Source: CAZHPA01 sp964533945 (GTDB taxonomy: Bacteria > Bacillota > Clostridia > Lachnospirales > WRBF01). From it: a DNA stretch of 53,517 nt. Location of the stretch: assembly GCA_964533945.1 (NCBI GenBank), contig CAZHPA010000009.1, positions 1-53,517 of the forward strand, read 5' to 3'. Below the pieces are notes generated by a model. It was given only the letters and a program-made list of their open reading frames with translations. It ran no database searches and had not been told where the DNA came from. Below are positions 9,872-18,163 of the stretch, piece after piece. The first letter of the stretch is position 1. Every line of letters starts with the position of its first letter. A program made the position numbers and the translations under genes.

Positions 9872-11358
9872 TAATATGAATTTAAACTTTGAAAATAGTT
9901 AGCTATAATTAATATTCCTTTTTCAATATCTTCATTCGAAATATCAATAAAACTTAGCCTAATAAACGGAAATTTTTCTATATGTTTGCAATTTTCATAA
10001 TTTTCAGATGATAAAAAAACATTTGAAGGTGTTAATATAATTCCTTTTTGCGCAAGCTCTTTGCATATTTGCGCAGAACATTTAGAATTATCTTTTAATT
10101 TAAGCCAAAAGCTAAATCCGCCTTTAGGTGCCTCAAAATCAAAGTAAGCACTTAAATGCCTTTTTAAACAAGCATATGTAATGTTGTATTTGTGGGCAAA
10201 AATATTTTTTAATTTAGCAATGTGATTTTCAAAATATCCTAAGCGTAAATATAGCTCGAACGAACGCTGAATAAATTCATTAGGCATGTGCTGCACCAAG
10301 CAATTTTTCTCTTTAAGCTTTTGCAATATTTCATCAGGAAAGACGGCAAATGCAAGCTTTATCCCTGAAGTTAAAGTTTTAGAAAAAGATTTTATATATA
10401 TAACACGTTCTCTGTTATCATTATAATCCAATGCTTTAAGTGGCAAAAAATCTTGATTCTCTTGATTCAAATAGTTAAATTCTATTTGATTGTCTTCTTC
10501 TATAATATATGTATTGTATTTTAATGCAAGCTGTAAAAGCTGTTGTTTATTTTCTTTTGAATAGCTTATGCACGTTGGAATTTGAAAGTTTGGCATAACA
10601 TAAATAAATTTGGGGCTATATATTTTAAGTAAAACTTCAAGCTTTAAAATATCTATCTCGTTATTATTAACATCAACAAAAACAACTTCTCCCCCATACG
10701 ACAAAAAAGAGCCAATTGCTCCATAATATGTAGGGCTTTGCGCAAAAAATATATCGCCTGTTGACAATAATGCTTGTGCAATTATTTCCATGCCTTGCCC
10801 AATTTCAGATATTATTTGAATTTTGCTATGTGTTGTTTTAATTCCAAATGTTTTAATATAATTACAAATTTCAAAGCGCAACGGTTCATACCCTTTTATA
10901 TCTGTTTGATTAAAAGCATAGCCTAAATCTCTATCTAAAACTTCATTAAAAACTTGCTTAAAATCATTTGCAGGAAAAAGGTTTAAAGGCATTTGTGTTT
11001 TAGAGAAATTAATTAGTTGTTTAGCTTCAAAGCTTTCATAAGTTACTTCTTCTTCCTTAAAGCTTTTAAAATTTTTAATAGGTTTGGGCAATTGTCTAAT
11101 GACCTTAATATCATCTAAAACATATGTTCCGCTTCCAACTTGAGAATATACAACCTTTTTGTTTTCTAAATACTTATATGCGCTAATTACAGTTACGGAA
11201 TTGATTTTTAAAGCATTTGCCATTAGTCTAATTGGAGGAAGTTTGGATTTAGGCTTTATAACGCCACTTTCAATAAGTGATAAAAGCCCATCGCCAAGTT
11301 GCTTATATACAGGAATAGAACTTTTTTTGTTAAGCTTAATTGAGAAAAAATCATTCAT
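9868..11358 (-). CDS. MocR-family transcriptional regulator (GntR HTH plus class-I aminotransferase domain)
   Basis: The first 75 residues or so are a GntR winged helix (PVYKQLGDGLLSLIESGVIK, GSGTYV). The remainder, to residue 496, is an aminotransferase-like domain that should bind PLP. The expected PLP residues are present: Lys327 in SFSKTL and Asp289 in IIEEDN. Family members use PLP or an aldimine as effector and usually regulate a neighbouring transporter or enzyme. It lies 17 bp after a DUF4364 gene on the same strand, so the two are probably cotranscribed. gdhA downstream has its own promoter. The target is unknown. Confidence 0.9.
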   Translation of the reverse strand: MNDFFSIKLNKKSSIPVYKQLGDGLLSLIESGVIKPKSKLPPIRLMANALKINSVTVISAYKYLENKKVVYSQVGSGTYVLDDIKVIRQLPKPIKNFKSFKEEEVTYESFEAKQLINFSKTQMPLNLFPANDFKQVFNEVLDRDLGYAFNQTDIKGYEPLRFEICNYIKTFGIKTTHSKIQIISEIGQGMEIIAQALLSTGDIFFAQSPTYYGAIGSFLSYGGEVVFVDVNNNEIDILKLEVLLKIYSPKFIYVMPNFQIPTCISYSKENKQQLLQLALKYNTYIIEEDNQIEFNYLNQENQDFLPLKALDYNDNRERVIYIKSFSKTLTSGIKLAFAVFPDEILQKLKEKNCLVQHMPNEFIQRSFELYLRLGYFENHIAKLKNIFAHKYNITYACLKRHLSAYFDFEAPKGGFSFWLKLKDNSKCSAQICKELAQKGIILTPSNVFLSSENYENCKHIEKFPFIRLSFIDISNEDIEKGILIIANYFQSLNSYY

Positions 11359-11375
11359 AAAATTAATCTCCCGTT

Positions 11376-11969
11376 CTATTGGCTTTCTGTTTTAGATATA
11401 TTTGAATTGTTAGTATTTTCTTCCGAATATTCTATTAATTGCTTTAAAATGTTTCCATACATTTTGCTTACTCCATTTTTCCAATTGCTGCATATTAACC
11501 TTGCCTGACTTTTTGTTGCAACTGAAACGTTAATTTCCATAAGAGACTTATCGTTTTCATATATTCCGCATTTAACGTTAAATTCATTATTTAGCTGGTC
11601 GTAAAAATAATTTGCGGCAGTTTCAAATTCTTTTTTAACAGTTTGACGATTTGCGAAAACATATTTATTTATTTTTGTTCTAATTTCTTGGGGAATGTTA
11701 TTTTCAAAATATTCAAGTGCAGTCGAGCCTTCCGCAATAACAGTATACCTTGTTGTGTTGTTGCTTTGCGCTTTATCTAAATATCCATCTTGAACTAATT
11801 CTGCAAGAGTTTGCTGTAAAACAAAGTAAGACATTAAATTTTCTTCAAGGGCAAATTGGCTTATTTGGCTATTTGAAAGCGGTATATCCATTTTATCAAT
11901 TAGGTAAAGTAAAATTAATTTACTTAAAACGTTATCTGTATTTTGCAAAAAGTTTATTTCAACTTCCAA
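11376..11969 (-). CDS. DUF4364 family protein (winged-helix type)
   Basis: This 197-residue protein matches the Clostridia DUF4364 family. Its N-terminal half reads as a winged helix (KLILLYLIDKMDIPLSNSQI, then a second helix and TTRYTVIAEG wing). The C-terminal half is an alpha/beta domain, and an Asn/Ser-rich tail ends the protein. Members are presumed transcriptional regulators, but no target is established. The start is TTG, with GAGGTG 7 nt upstream. It is divergent from rpsB and heads a two-gene unit with the MocR gene. Confidence 0.8.
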   Translation of the reverse strand: MEVEINFLQNTDNVLSKLILLYLIDKMDIPLSNSQISQFALEENLMSYFVLQQTLAELVQDGYLDKAQSNNTTRYTVIAEGSTALEYFENNIPQEIRTKINKYVFANRQTVKKEFETAANYFYDQLNNEFNVKCGIYENDKSLMEINVSVATKSQARLICSNWKNGVSKMYGNILKQLIEYSEENTNNSNISKTESQ

Positions 11970-11997
11970 ATTTAATCACCTCGTTTTTAATATTTTT

Positions 11998-12026
11998 AGT
12001 ATACACTAAAATAAAACTTAAAACAA
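11998..12026 (-). promoter_or_regulatory. Promoter of the DUF4364-MocR unit
   Basis: On the minus strand TTGTTT, a 17-nt spacer and TATACT lie about 30 bp before the DUF4364 start. The spacing is ideal; the -35 matches four of six consensus bases. Confidence 0.6.
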
Positions 12027-12059
12027 TACCTGTAATTTTTGTTGTTTTTAAAAAAATGC

Positions 12060-12088
12060 TTGCAATTAAATACTTTTCGTGTTATACT
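12060..12088 (+). promoter_or_regulatory. Promoter of rpsB-tsf
   Basis: TTGCAA (12060-12065), a 17-nt spacer and TATACT (12083-12088). Transcription would start near 12095, giving a leader of about 100 nt before rpsB. It is back-to-back with the DUF4364 promoter. Confidence 0.7.
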
Positions 12089-12114
12089 TTTTGCCGTAAG
12101 TTTAGAAGTACACA

Positions 12115-12164
12115 CATAGCCGACTTACCGTTAGGTGATTTTAAACTATTTTTTTGCGGCTATG
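12115..12164 (+). promoter_or_regulatory. Structured rpsB leader (candidate S2 autoregulatory element)
   Basis: CATAGCCG (12115-12122) pairs perfectly with CGGCTATG (12157-12164), enclosing a smaller TTACC/GGTGA hairpin and an A/T-rich loop. The outer stem abuts GGAGGAA, a decoy Shine-Dalgarno at 12165, upstream of the true AAGGAGGA. Ribosomal protein leaders with such forms are often binding sites for the encoded protein. I do not recognise a known family here. Confidence 0.4.
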
Positions 12165-12193
12165 GAGGAATTTAACCTAAGGAGGATTTTAAA

Positions 12194-12934
12194 ATGGGCG
12201 TAATTTCAATGAAACAATTACTTGAAGCCGGCGTACATTTCGGACACCAAACAAGACGCTGGAACCCAAAAATGGCAGAATACATTTTTGCCGAGAGAAA
12301 CGGAATATATATTATCGACTTGCAAAAAACCGTTAAAAAAGTTGATGAGGCTTTTAATGCTGTTTGCGAAATAATTAAAGACGGCGGCGAAATTCTTTTT
12401 GTTGGAACAAAAAAGCAAGCGCAAGATTCAATTAAAGAAGAAGCCGAACGTTGCGGAATGTACTATGTTAACGAACGTTGGTTAGGCGGTATGCTAACTA
12501 ACTTTAAAACTATGCAAACACGAATTGCAAGGCTTAAAAAGCTTGAAGAAATGCAAGAAAACGGAACATTTGACGTGTTGCCTAAAAAAGAAGTTGCTAA
12601 ATTACTTCATGAAAAGGAAAAACTTAATAAAAATATCGGCGGAATTAAAAATATGAAAAGAATTCCTGATGTTTTATTTATAGTTGACCCACGCAAAGAA
12701 AGAATAGCAATTCAAGAAGCACATAATTTGGGTATTCCAATTGTTGCTATAGTTGATACAAACTGCGACCCAGAAGAGGTTGATTTTGTTATACCAGGAA
12801 ACGACGATGCAATTCGTGCAATTAAGCTTATTGCAGGCAAAATTGCAGATGCCGTTATTGAATCACGTCAAGGCGTTCAATTTGTAACATCTTCAGAAGC
12901 TTCCGAAAACCAAACAGAAGAAGTTGCTGTATAA
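12194..12934 (+). CDS. rpsB: 30S ribosomal protein S2
   Basis: S2 binds the head/body junction of the 30S subunit. The sequence opens VISMKQLLEAGVHFGHQTRR and has FVGTKKQAQDSIKEEA, WLGGMLTNFKT and the conserved VDTNCDPEEVDFVIPGNDDA near residue 195. The 246-residue length is typical. AAGGAGGA lies 7 nt before the ATG. tsf follows 35 bp downstream, the near-universal partner. In Bacillus this pair follows sigD-swrB directly; here those genes lie 35 kb away. Confidence 0.98.
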   Translation: MGVISMKQLLEAGVHFGHQTRRWNPKMAEYIFAERNGIYIIDLQKTVKKVDEAFNAVCEIIKDGGEILFVGTKKQAQDSIKEEAERCGMYYVNERWLGGMLTNFKTMQTRIARLKKLEEMQENGTFDVLPKKEVAKLLHEKEKLNKNIGGIKNMKRIPDVLFIVDPRKERIAIQEAHNLGIPIVAIVDTNCDPEEVDFVIPGNDDAIRAIKLIAGKIADAVIESRQGVQFVTSSEASENQTEEVAV

Positions 12935-12969
12935 TATAAAACATTAAAAATTAAAACGGAGGTAGAGAA

Positions 12970-13908
12970 ATGGCTGCTATAACTGCTGCATTAGTTAAAG
13001 AATTAAGAGAAACTTCGGGTGCAGGAATGGTTGACTGCAAAAATGCTTTAGTTGCTGCAGATGGCAATATTGAAAAAGCAATTGAAATTTTAAGAGAAAA
13101 AGGGCTTTCTGCTGCTGCTAAAAAAGCAGGAAGAATTGCAACAGAAGGGCTTGTATACACATATATTTCGGAAGACAACAAAACAGGCGTTATAGTTGAA
13201 GTTAACAGCGAAACAGATTTCGTTGCAAAAAATCAAGAATTTAAAACGTTTGTGCATGATGTTGCTGTTCAAGCTTCAAACTCTGAAAATGAAGACATTG
13301 AGCAATTTTTCAATGAAAAATGGCAATTAGATGAAAACATTACAGTTAAAGAAGCTTTAAGTCAAAAAATTGCAATAATCGGCGAAAACCTTAGCATAAG
13401 ACGTTTTGTCAAATTTGTTAAAGAACAAGAAGGCGCGTTAATTTCATATATACACGGTGGCGGCAGAGTTGGCGTTATTTTAGAACTTAGCTGTGAAACA
13501 ACAGGCGATGCTCTAGTTGAAGCTGGCAAAAATGTTTGTATGCAAATTGCAGCAATGAGCCCTAAATTCGTTAACCGCAACGATGTACCGGGAGATTTTA
13601 TAGAAAAAGAAACAGAAATTTTAACTCAACAAGCTATAAATGAAGGTTTAGACAAAGGCAAACCACAAGCTGTTTTTGAAAAAATAATTGTAGGAAAAGT
13701 TAACAAAGGCTTAAAAGAAATTTGTCTTTTAGACCAAGAATACGTTAAAGACGGCAGCTTAACCGTTTCTTCATATCTTGCCGCAGTTTCAAAAGAAATT
13801 GGCAACCCAATTACATTAAAAAGATTTGTGCGCTTTGAAACAGGTGAAGGGCTTGAAAAGAAACAAGAAAACTTTGCCGATGAAGTAAACAAAGCAATGG
13901 GTAAATAA
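12970..13908 (+). CDS. tsf: Elongation factor Ts
   Basis: EF-Ts is the GDP exchange factor for EF-Tu. The N-terminal UBA-like domain has LVKELRETSGAGMVDCKNAL, and the EF-Tu contact TDFVAKNQEF is present near residue 80. Two dimerisation-type subdomains follow, with YIHGGGRVGVILEL near residue 160, for 312 residues in all. GGAGG precedes the ATG. A perfect 13-bp terminator follows, so rpsB-tsf is a closed two-gene operon that does not read into pyrH. Confidence 0.98.
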   Translation: MAAITAALVKELRETSGAGMVDCKNALVAADGNIEKAIEILREKGLSAAAKKAGRIATEGLVYTYISEDNKTGVIVEVNSETDFVAKNQEFKTFVHDVAVQASNSENEDIEQFFNEKWQLDENITVKEALSQKIAIIGENLSIRRFVKFVKEQEGALISYIHGGGRVGVILELSCETTGDALVEAGKNVCMQIAAMSPKFVNRNDVPGDFIEKETEILTQQAINEGLDKGKPQAVFEKIIVGKVNKGLKEICLLDQEYVKDGSLTVSSYLAAVSKEIGNPITLKRFVRFETGEGLEKKQENFADEVNKAMGK

Positions 13909-13912
13909 TACG

Positions 13913-13945
13913 AAAAGGCTTTAGATATTAACTCTAAGGCCTTTT
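13913..13945 (+). terminator. Intrinsic terminator of rpsB-tsf
   Basis: AAAAGGCTTTAGA pairs with TCTAAGGCCTTTT (13 pairs, one G-T) and continues as TTTTTT, starting 4 bp after the tsf stop. Confidence 0.9.
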
Positions 13946-13988
13946 TTAATTTAAATTTAATTTAGAGTGATTGAAAAATAAAAGATTC

Positions 13989-14199
13989 TAAAGCGTTTAG
14001 GGGGCATGGGGGAATCGCACCCCCCACATTCATATTTAAATGTTCCTTTTCAAAAGAAAGAAGAACCATTGCTTCTTTTCTAAAAAAGAAAGGTCTTTAC
14101 TTCTTTTGTAAGGAAAATCCTAAAGAAAAAAAAGACCTTCGCTTCTTTTCCAAAGAAAATTCTAAGGAAAGAAAGGTCTTTGCCTTTTTTCTAAAGAAT
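13989..14199 (+). repeat. Dispersed two-hairpin repeat, copy B, with expanded tail (3' of tsf)
   Basis: AAAGCGTTTAGGGGG is followed by a perfect GGGGG/CCCCC-type hairpin with an AATCGCA loop, then CTTTTCAAAAGAAAG. Next come four or five imperfect tandem units of about 35-45 nt, each built of CTTCTTTT-CTAAAGAAA-GGTCTTTG. This is the longest copy in the window. It occupies most of the 368-bp gap between tsf and rseP, the junction where the pyrH block is inverted. Confidence 0.8.
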
Positions 14200-14200
14200 G

Positions 14201-14245
14201 AAGTGACATACTCACCCGCCTATAGAGGCGGGAGGATTCTTGGCA
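14201..14245 (-). mobile_element. Solitary IS200/IS605-type right-end hairpin (second omegaRNA-like type)
   Basis: Read on the minus strand: AAGAATCCTCCCGCC, loop TCTAT, AGGCGGGTGAGTATGTCAC. The CCCGCC/GGCGGG hairpin flanked by GAATCC and GAGTATGTCA is the pattern I know from right ends of TnpB-encoding IS605-family elements, where it forms the 3' part of the guide RNA. No tnpA, tnpB or left end is nearby, so it is a remnant or a non-autonomous end. It is unrelated in sequence to the 45879-45997 end. Confidence 0.5.
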
Positions 14246-14276
14246 ATTAGAGGTTAAACTATACAAAGCAATACGC

Positions 14277-15347
14277 TTAAATAAGCTTCGTAACATCATT
14301 AAACGCAATAAACACAGCCAAAACCATTAGTAAAACAAACCCTATAAAATGTATCATCCCTTCTTTTTCAGGCGCTATTGGCTTTCTGCGTATTCCCTCA
14401 ATAAAAAGGAAAATTAAGCGTCCGCCATCTAAGGCAGGAAGTGGTAAAAGATTCATAACGCCCAAGTTTGCACTTAGTATTGCAACAAACCTTGCCATAG
14501 TTTGAATTGTGTATGAAATACTTTCAACAATTGTTGCAGAATATGCACGATTTATTTCGCCCACAATACCAATTGGCCCAGACATTTCTGCTGTTCCAAG
14601 CTGGAATGTAAGCAATTTAATAATTCCAGTAAACGTTAATTTAATCCAAAAAAGAATTTGCCAAAATCCATTTATTAAACATGAAATTAAAGAAGCTCTT
14701 TTAATTCCTTCAACATCTTTAGGCAATTCTCCGAAAATTCCGGCTTTTCCCAAGCATCTGAATCCAATTAAATATCTTCCTTCTTCATTTTTTTGAGGAG
14801 TTAAGACTTTTCGTATTCTTTGCCCGTCTCTTGAAATTGTTAATTCTATAGGCTCTCCTTTGTTTTCGCTTAATGCAAAGCTTAAATCTTCGTATATATT
14901 TATTCTGGAGCCGTTAATTTCCCTAATTATATCGCCTTCTTTAAGCTGCACAGTTTCGGCTGCACTTCCTTCAATAACAGTTGCAACAACCGGTTCAACA
15001 TAGCCATTAACCATAGTTAAGGCTGTAAAAATAATAAATGCAAGAATAAAGTTCATAATAACGCCGGCAGATATTATAATTATTCTTTGTAAAACAGGTT
15101 TGGCGTAAAGGTTTCTATCATTGCCTTTAGTTTCGCCTTCATCTCCAAGCATTTTACAAAAGCCACCAAAAGGTAGAATACGTATTGAAAACAAAGTCTC
15201 GCCTCTTTTAATGCCAAAAAGCTTTGGTCCCATGCCTATGGCAAATTCTTCAACAAGTACACCGCATTTAACCGCTGCAACATAATGTCCTATTTCGTGC
15301 ACTAAAATAATTGTTTCAAAAACTAAAAATGCTATAATTATTGACAA
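14277..15347 (-). CDS. rseP: RseP/RasP-type site-2 intramembrane metalloprotease
   Basis: This S2P protease cleaves transmembrane segments of anti-sigma factors and signal peptide remnants. The zinc motif HEIGH is at residues 17-21 in the first membrane helix, and the second zinc ligand motif LLPLPALDGGRL is near residue 307. A PDZ domain lies between (about 120-195), with further hydrophobic helices near 90 and 330. The length, 356 residues, is normal. It overlaps dxr by 10 bp and is the last gene of the pyrH-frr-uppS-cdsA-dxr-rseP operon. No obvious terminator follows; a transposon end hairpin lies 32 bp beyond. Confidence 0.95.
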   Translation of the reverse strand: MSIIIAFLVFETIILVHEIGHYVAAVKCGVLVEEFAIGMGPKLFGIKRGETLFSIRILPFGGFCKMLGDEGETKGNDRNLYAKPVLQRIIIISAGVIMNFILAFIIFTALTMVNGYVEPVVATVIEGSAAETVQLKEGDIIREINGSRINIYEDLSFALSENKGEPIELTISRDGQRIRKVLTPQKNEEGRYLIGFRCLGKAGIFGELPKDVEGIKRASLISCLINGFWQILFWIKLTFTGIIKLLTFQLGTAEMSGPIGIVGEINRAYSATIVESISYTIQTMARFVAILSANLGVMNLLPLPALDGGRLIFLFIEGIRRKPIAPEKEGMIHFIGFVLLMVLAVFIAFNDVTKLI

Positions 15348-16495
15348 AAATTAAGCCCCCTTGCCCATAAATCCGCTTCTAAAATGTCGTTAAGCGTGGC
15401 GTTGTATTTAACATTATATGCCGACATAGCTTTTTCTATTAGCTTTGGTATTTGGGTAAATTCAATGTCTCCATGTAAAAACTTAGAAACAGCAACTTCG
15501 TTTGCCGCATTTAAAACAGCCGGCATTGTTCCTCCTATTTTAATTGCTTCAAACGCTAAAGATAAGCACGGAAAGTTTATTGTATTAGGCTGTTCGAATG
15601 TTAAAGTACTATGTTTTGTAAAATCAAGCTTTTCAAAATTGTTTGAAACTCTTTCAGGGTACGTTAAAGCATATTGTATTGGAACTTTCATATTAGGCGT
15701 TCCAAGCTGTGCTAAAATTGCGCCGTCAACAAATTCAACCATTGAATGCACAATACTTTGCCTATGAACAAGCACATTAATTTTATCAATAGGCAAATTA
15801 AAAAGCCATTTTGCCTCAATAACTTCTAGCCCTTTGTTCATCATTGTTGCCGAATCTATAGTTATTTTACTGCCCATAGTCCAATTTGGGTGAGAAAGTG
15901 CTTGTTCTATAGTAACAGTTTTTAGCTGTTCTAAGGTTTTTCCGAAAAAAGCCCCTCCGGAGGCGGTTAAATATATTTTGTTAATTTCACCTTTGCCGCC
16001 AACGCTGTTAAGGCATTGAAAAATTGCAGAATGTTCGCTATCTATAGGCAACAACTTTACATTGTTTTCCTTCGCCTTCTCCATAATTAATTGCCCTGCT
16101 GTTACCAAAACTTCTTTATTTGCAAGACAAATGTCTTTACCAGCGCAAATGGCGTTAATAGTTGGAACAAGCCCAACATTTCCAACAACCGCATTAACAA
16201 CTACATTGGCTTCTTTCATAACGCTAACTTCGCTTAAGCCTTCAATGTCGGAAATAACTTCTGTTTGTGAAGTGCTAATTTCTTTCTTTAAATTATAGGC
16301 TGCTTTATCATCTGTTACAACAACTTTTTTTGGTTTAAATTCAAGTATTTGTTGCTTTAAAAGCTCTATATTTTTATTTGTTGTTAGTGCTAAAACTTCA
16401 ATGCTTTCTGAATTATTGTTTAAGTTTCTTATAACTTCAAGCGTTTGCGTTCCAATTGAACCTGTTGAGCCTAAAATTACAACTTTTTTAATCAT
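15338..16495 (-). CDS. dxr: 1-deoxy-D-xylulose 5-phosphate reductoisomerase
   Basis: DXR makes MEP, the first committed step of the non-mevalonate isoprenoid pathway. The NADPH-binding GSTGSIGTQTLEVI starts at residue 9. The metal-binding region LPIDSEHSAIFQ is near residue 152, followed by SGGAFFG and the flexible loop HPNWTMGSKITIDSATMMNKG near 207. Its 385 residues are typical. The ATG overlaps the cdsA stop in an ATGA arrangement. The product feeds uppS in the same operon, linking isoprenoid supply to undecaprenyl carrier synthesis. Confidence 0.97.
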   Translation of the reverse strand: MIKKVVILGSTGSIGTQTLEVIRNLNNNSESIEVLALTTNKNIELLKQQILEFKPKKVVVTDDKAAYNLKKEISTSQTEVISDIEGLSEVSVMKEANVVVNAVVGNVGLVPTINAICAGKDICLANKEVLVTAGQLIMEKAKENNVKLLPIDSEHSAIFQCLNSVGGKGEINKIYLTASGGAFFGKTLEQLKTVTIEQALSHPNWTMGSKITIDSATMMNKGLEVIEAKWLFNLPIDKINVLVHRQSIVHSMVEFVDGAILAQLGTPNMKVPIQYALTYPERVSNNFEKLDFTKHSTLTFEQPNTINFPCLSLAFEAIKIGGTMPAVLNAANEVAVSKFLHGDIEFTQIPKLIEKAMSAYNVKYNATLNDILEADLWARGLNFCQ

Positions 16496-17316
16496 AAATA
16501 TCCCGCCGTTTCCAAAAATACCATAACTATAAATACGCCCGGTGCTGTAAACAATATGCTATCAAATCTATCTATAACGCCACCATGCCCCGGTATTAGC
16601 TTTCCAAAATCTTTAATTTTTGTATATCGTTTAATTGCAGAAGCCGCCAAATCTCCAAATTGTGCAAAAATTGAACCAATTGCACCAACAATTACACAAG
16701 GAACAACTATCGATTGTGTCATATTGAAAAATTTAACCATGCTATAGCTATATACAAAAGCAATTAGCGTTGCAAAAACAGTTCCTCCAATAGAGCCTTC
16801 AATAGTTTTTTTAGGGCTTAGCTTAGGGGCAAGCTTATGTTTTCCAAACGCCACGCCTACAAAATACGCTCCTGTATCGCAACCCCAAGCGCAAATAAAA
16901 ATTAGCCAAACAAAAAACTGCCCGTAATTATGCTCCCGAACCATATAAACAAAAGAAAGCAGTACAGCGACGTAAAAAAAACCAAATACGGTTATAGCAC
17001 AATCTATTATATTAACTTTTGAATAATCTTCATTATATTGAAAAACGATAAATATTAAGGTTGCAATTATAAATGAGGAGCAAGCTATTAAAAGATATGT
17101 GCTATTTAAATTTGCCAATGTTAAATAATATAAAAAAGCAAACACATACCCAACAAAATGAATTGGGCGGTGTTTGTGCGATAATGCTTTATAAATTTCA
17201 AGCATTCCAATTGCAGACATTAAATAAGCGGCAAATTGCAGTGCACTGCCACCATATATAATTAATGCCACAAGAATTGGAAGCCCAATTGCTGAAGTTA
17301 AAATTCTAGTTGCCAT
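16492..17316 (-). CDS. cdsA: Phosphatidate cytidylyltransferase
   Basis: CdsA forms CDP-diacylglycerol from phosphatidate and CTP for phospholipid synthesis. The protein is an integral membrane enzyme of 274 residues with about seven hydrophobic segments. The family signature runs from CAWGCDTGAYFVG to LSPKKTIEGSIGG (about residues 143-178), and the C-terminal metal site KDFGKLIPGHGGVIDRFDS is intact. It sits between uppS and dxr as in most Firmicutes. The start is ATG; the upstream ribosome site is weak (AAGGTGG). Confidence 0.96.
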   Translation of the reverse strand: MATRILTSAIGLPILVALIIYGGSALQFAAYLMSAIGMLEIYKALSHKHRPIHFVGYVFAFLYYLTLANLNSTYLLIACSSFIIATLIFIVFQYNEDYSKVNIIDCAITVFGFFYVAVLLSFVYMVREHNYGQFFVWLIFICAWGCDTGAYFVGVAFGKHKLAPKLSPKKTIEGSIGGTVFATLIAFVYSYSMVKFFNMTQSIVVPCVIVGAIGSIFAQFGDLAASAIKRYTKIKDFGKLIPGHGGVIDRFDSILFTAPGVFIVMVFLETAGYL

Positions 17317-17356
17317 TTTTAAGCCACCTTGTTAAGCTTCTTTTAAAGTTAAGTAT

Positions 17357-18058
17357 TTAATGTGCGCCAAAGCGTCTTTGTCTTTTTTGATATTGAGAAA
17401 TAGCTTCTTGCAAATGACTAATTTTAAAATCCGGCCAAAGCGTGTCTGTAAAATATAGTTCTGTGTATGCGCTTTGCCATATTAAAAAATTGGAGAGCCT
17501 AAGTTCGCCGCTTGTTCTAATTAAAAGTTCGGGTTCGGGAATTTGCGCTGTATCTAAATAATTGTTTATAGTTTTTTCGTCTATTTTTTCATAGTTAAGC
17601 TTGCCTTCTTTAACATCTTTGCAAATTTTTTTAATGCTTCTAACAAGCTCATCTTTTCCGCCATAATTTAAAGCTATAATTAAGCAAATGCCCGTTTTGT
17701 TTTTGGTTAGCTGCTTTAATTTAATAATTTTTTGTTGCAATTTTTCATCAAGGCGTGTTTCGTCTCCAATAAATGTTATTTTAACGTTATTTTTGCTTGA
17801 ATCTTTTATATATTGGTCGACATAATCATGGAGCAAGCCCATTAAATATTCAACTTCTTCATTACTTCTTCTCCAATTTTCAGTTGAAAAAGCATATACT
17901 GTTAAATATTTAATGCCTATTTTTTCGGCATCTTTAACTAGGGTGTTTAAAGCGTTTGCCCCTGCTTTATGCCCGGCTTTGTTTGGAAGCATTCTTTTTT
18001 TTGCCCACCTGCCGTTGCCATCCATAATTATGGCTATATGTTGCGGTATGCTTTGCAT
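17357..18058 (-). CDS. uppS: Undecaprenyl diphosphate synthase
   Basis: This cis-prenyltransferase makes the C55 lipid carrier for peptidoglycan. The catalytic IIMDGNGRWAKKR begins at residue 10, YAFSTENWRRS is near residue 75, and the C-terminal LLIRTSGELRLSNFL(I)WQ motif is near residue 190. The length, 233 residues, is slightly short but complete. A strong hairpin separates it from frr upstream, so expression may be stepped down within the operon. Confidence 0.96.
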   Translation of the reverse strand: MQSIPQHIAIIMDGNGRWAKKRMLPNKAGHKAGANALNTLVKDAEKIGIKYLTVYAFSTENWRRSNEEVEYLMGLLHDYVDQYIKDSSKNNVKITFIGDETRLDEKLQQKIIKLKQLTKNKTGICLIIALNYGGKDELVRSIKKICKDVKEGKLNYEKIDEKTINNYLDTAQIPEPELLIRTSGELRLSNFLIWQSAYTELYFTDTLWPDFKISHLQEAISQYQKRQRRFGAH

Positions 18059-18107
18059 ATTTTGCGCCTTTCTTTTTTGCCTTTTTGCGTTTTTTTATTT
18101 CTTTAAA

Positions 18108-18133
18108 CGAAATGCCTTAAAAAAGGCATTTCG
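18108..18133 (-). terminator. Perfect hairpin between frr and uppS (possible internal terminator)
   Basis: CGAAATGCCTT and AAGGCATTTCG form an 11-bp stem with a four-base loop. On the minus strand TTTAAAGAAATAAAAA follows, so the U-tract is short. Transcription of uppS-cdsA-dxr-rseP would have to read through it, or start after it. Confidence 0.5.
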
Positions 18134-18163
18134 AGTTTGCTTGGGTTTGCCTTAAACAAAAAA

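Noticed and set aside
11750..12175. A 141-codon plus-strand frame overlapping DUF4364 and the rpsB leader.
   Set aside because: It is antisense to a better-supported gene, has atypical composition and no ribosome site.
13989..14199. The tandem CTTCTTTT/AAAGAAA units as a CRISPR array.
   Set aside because: Units are irregular in length and themselves palindromic, there are no unique spacers of constant size, and no cas genes are present.
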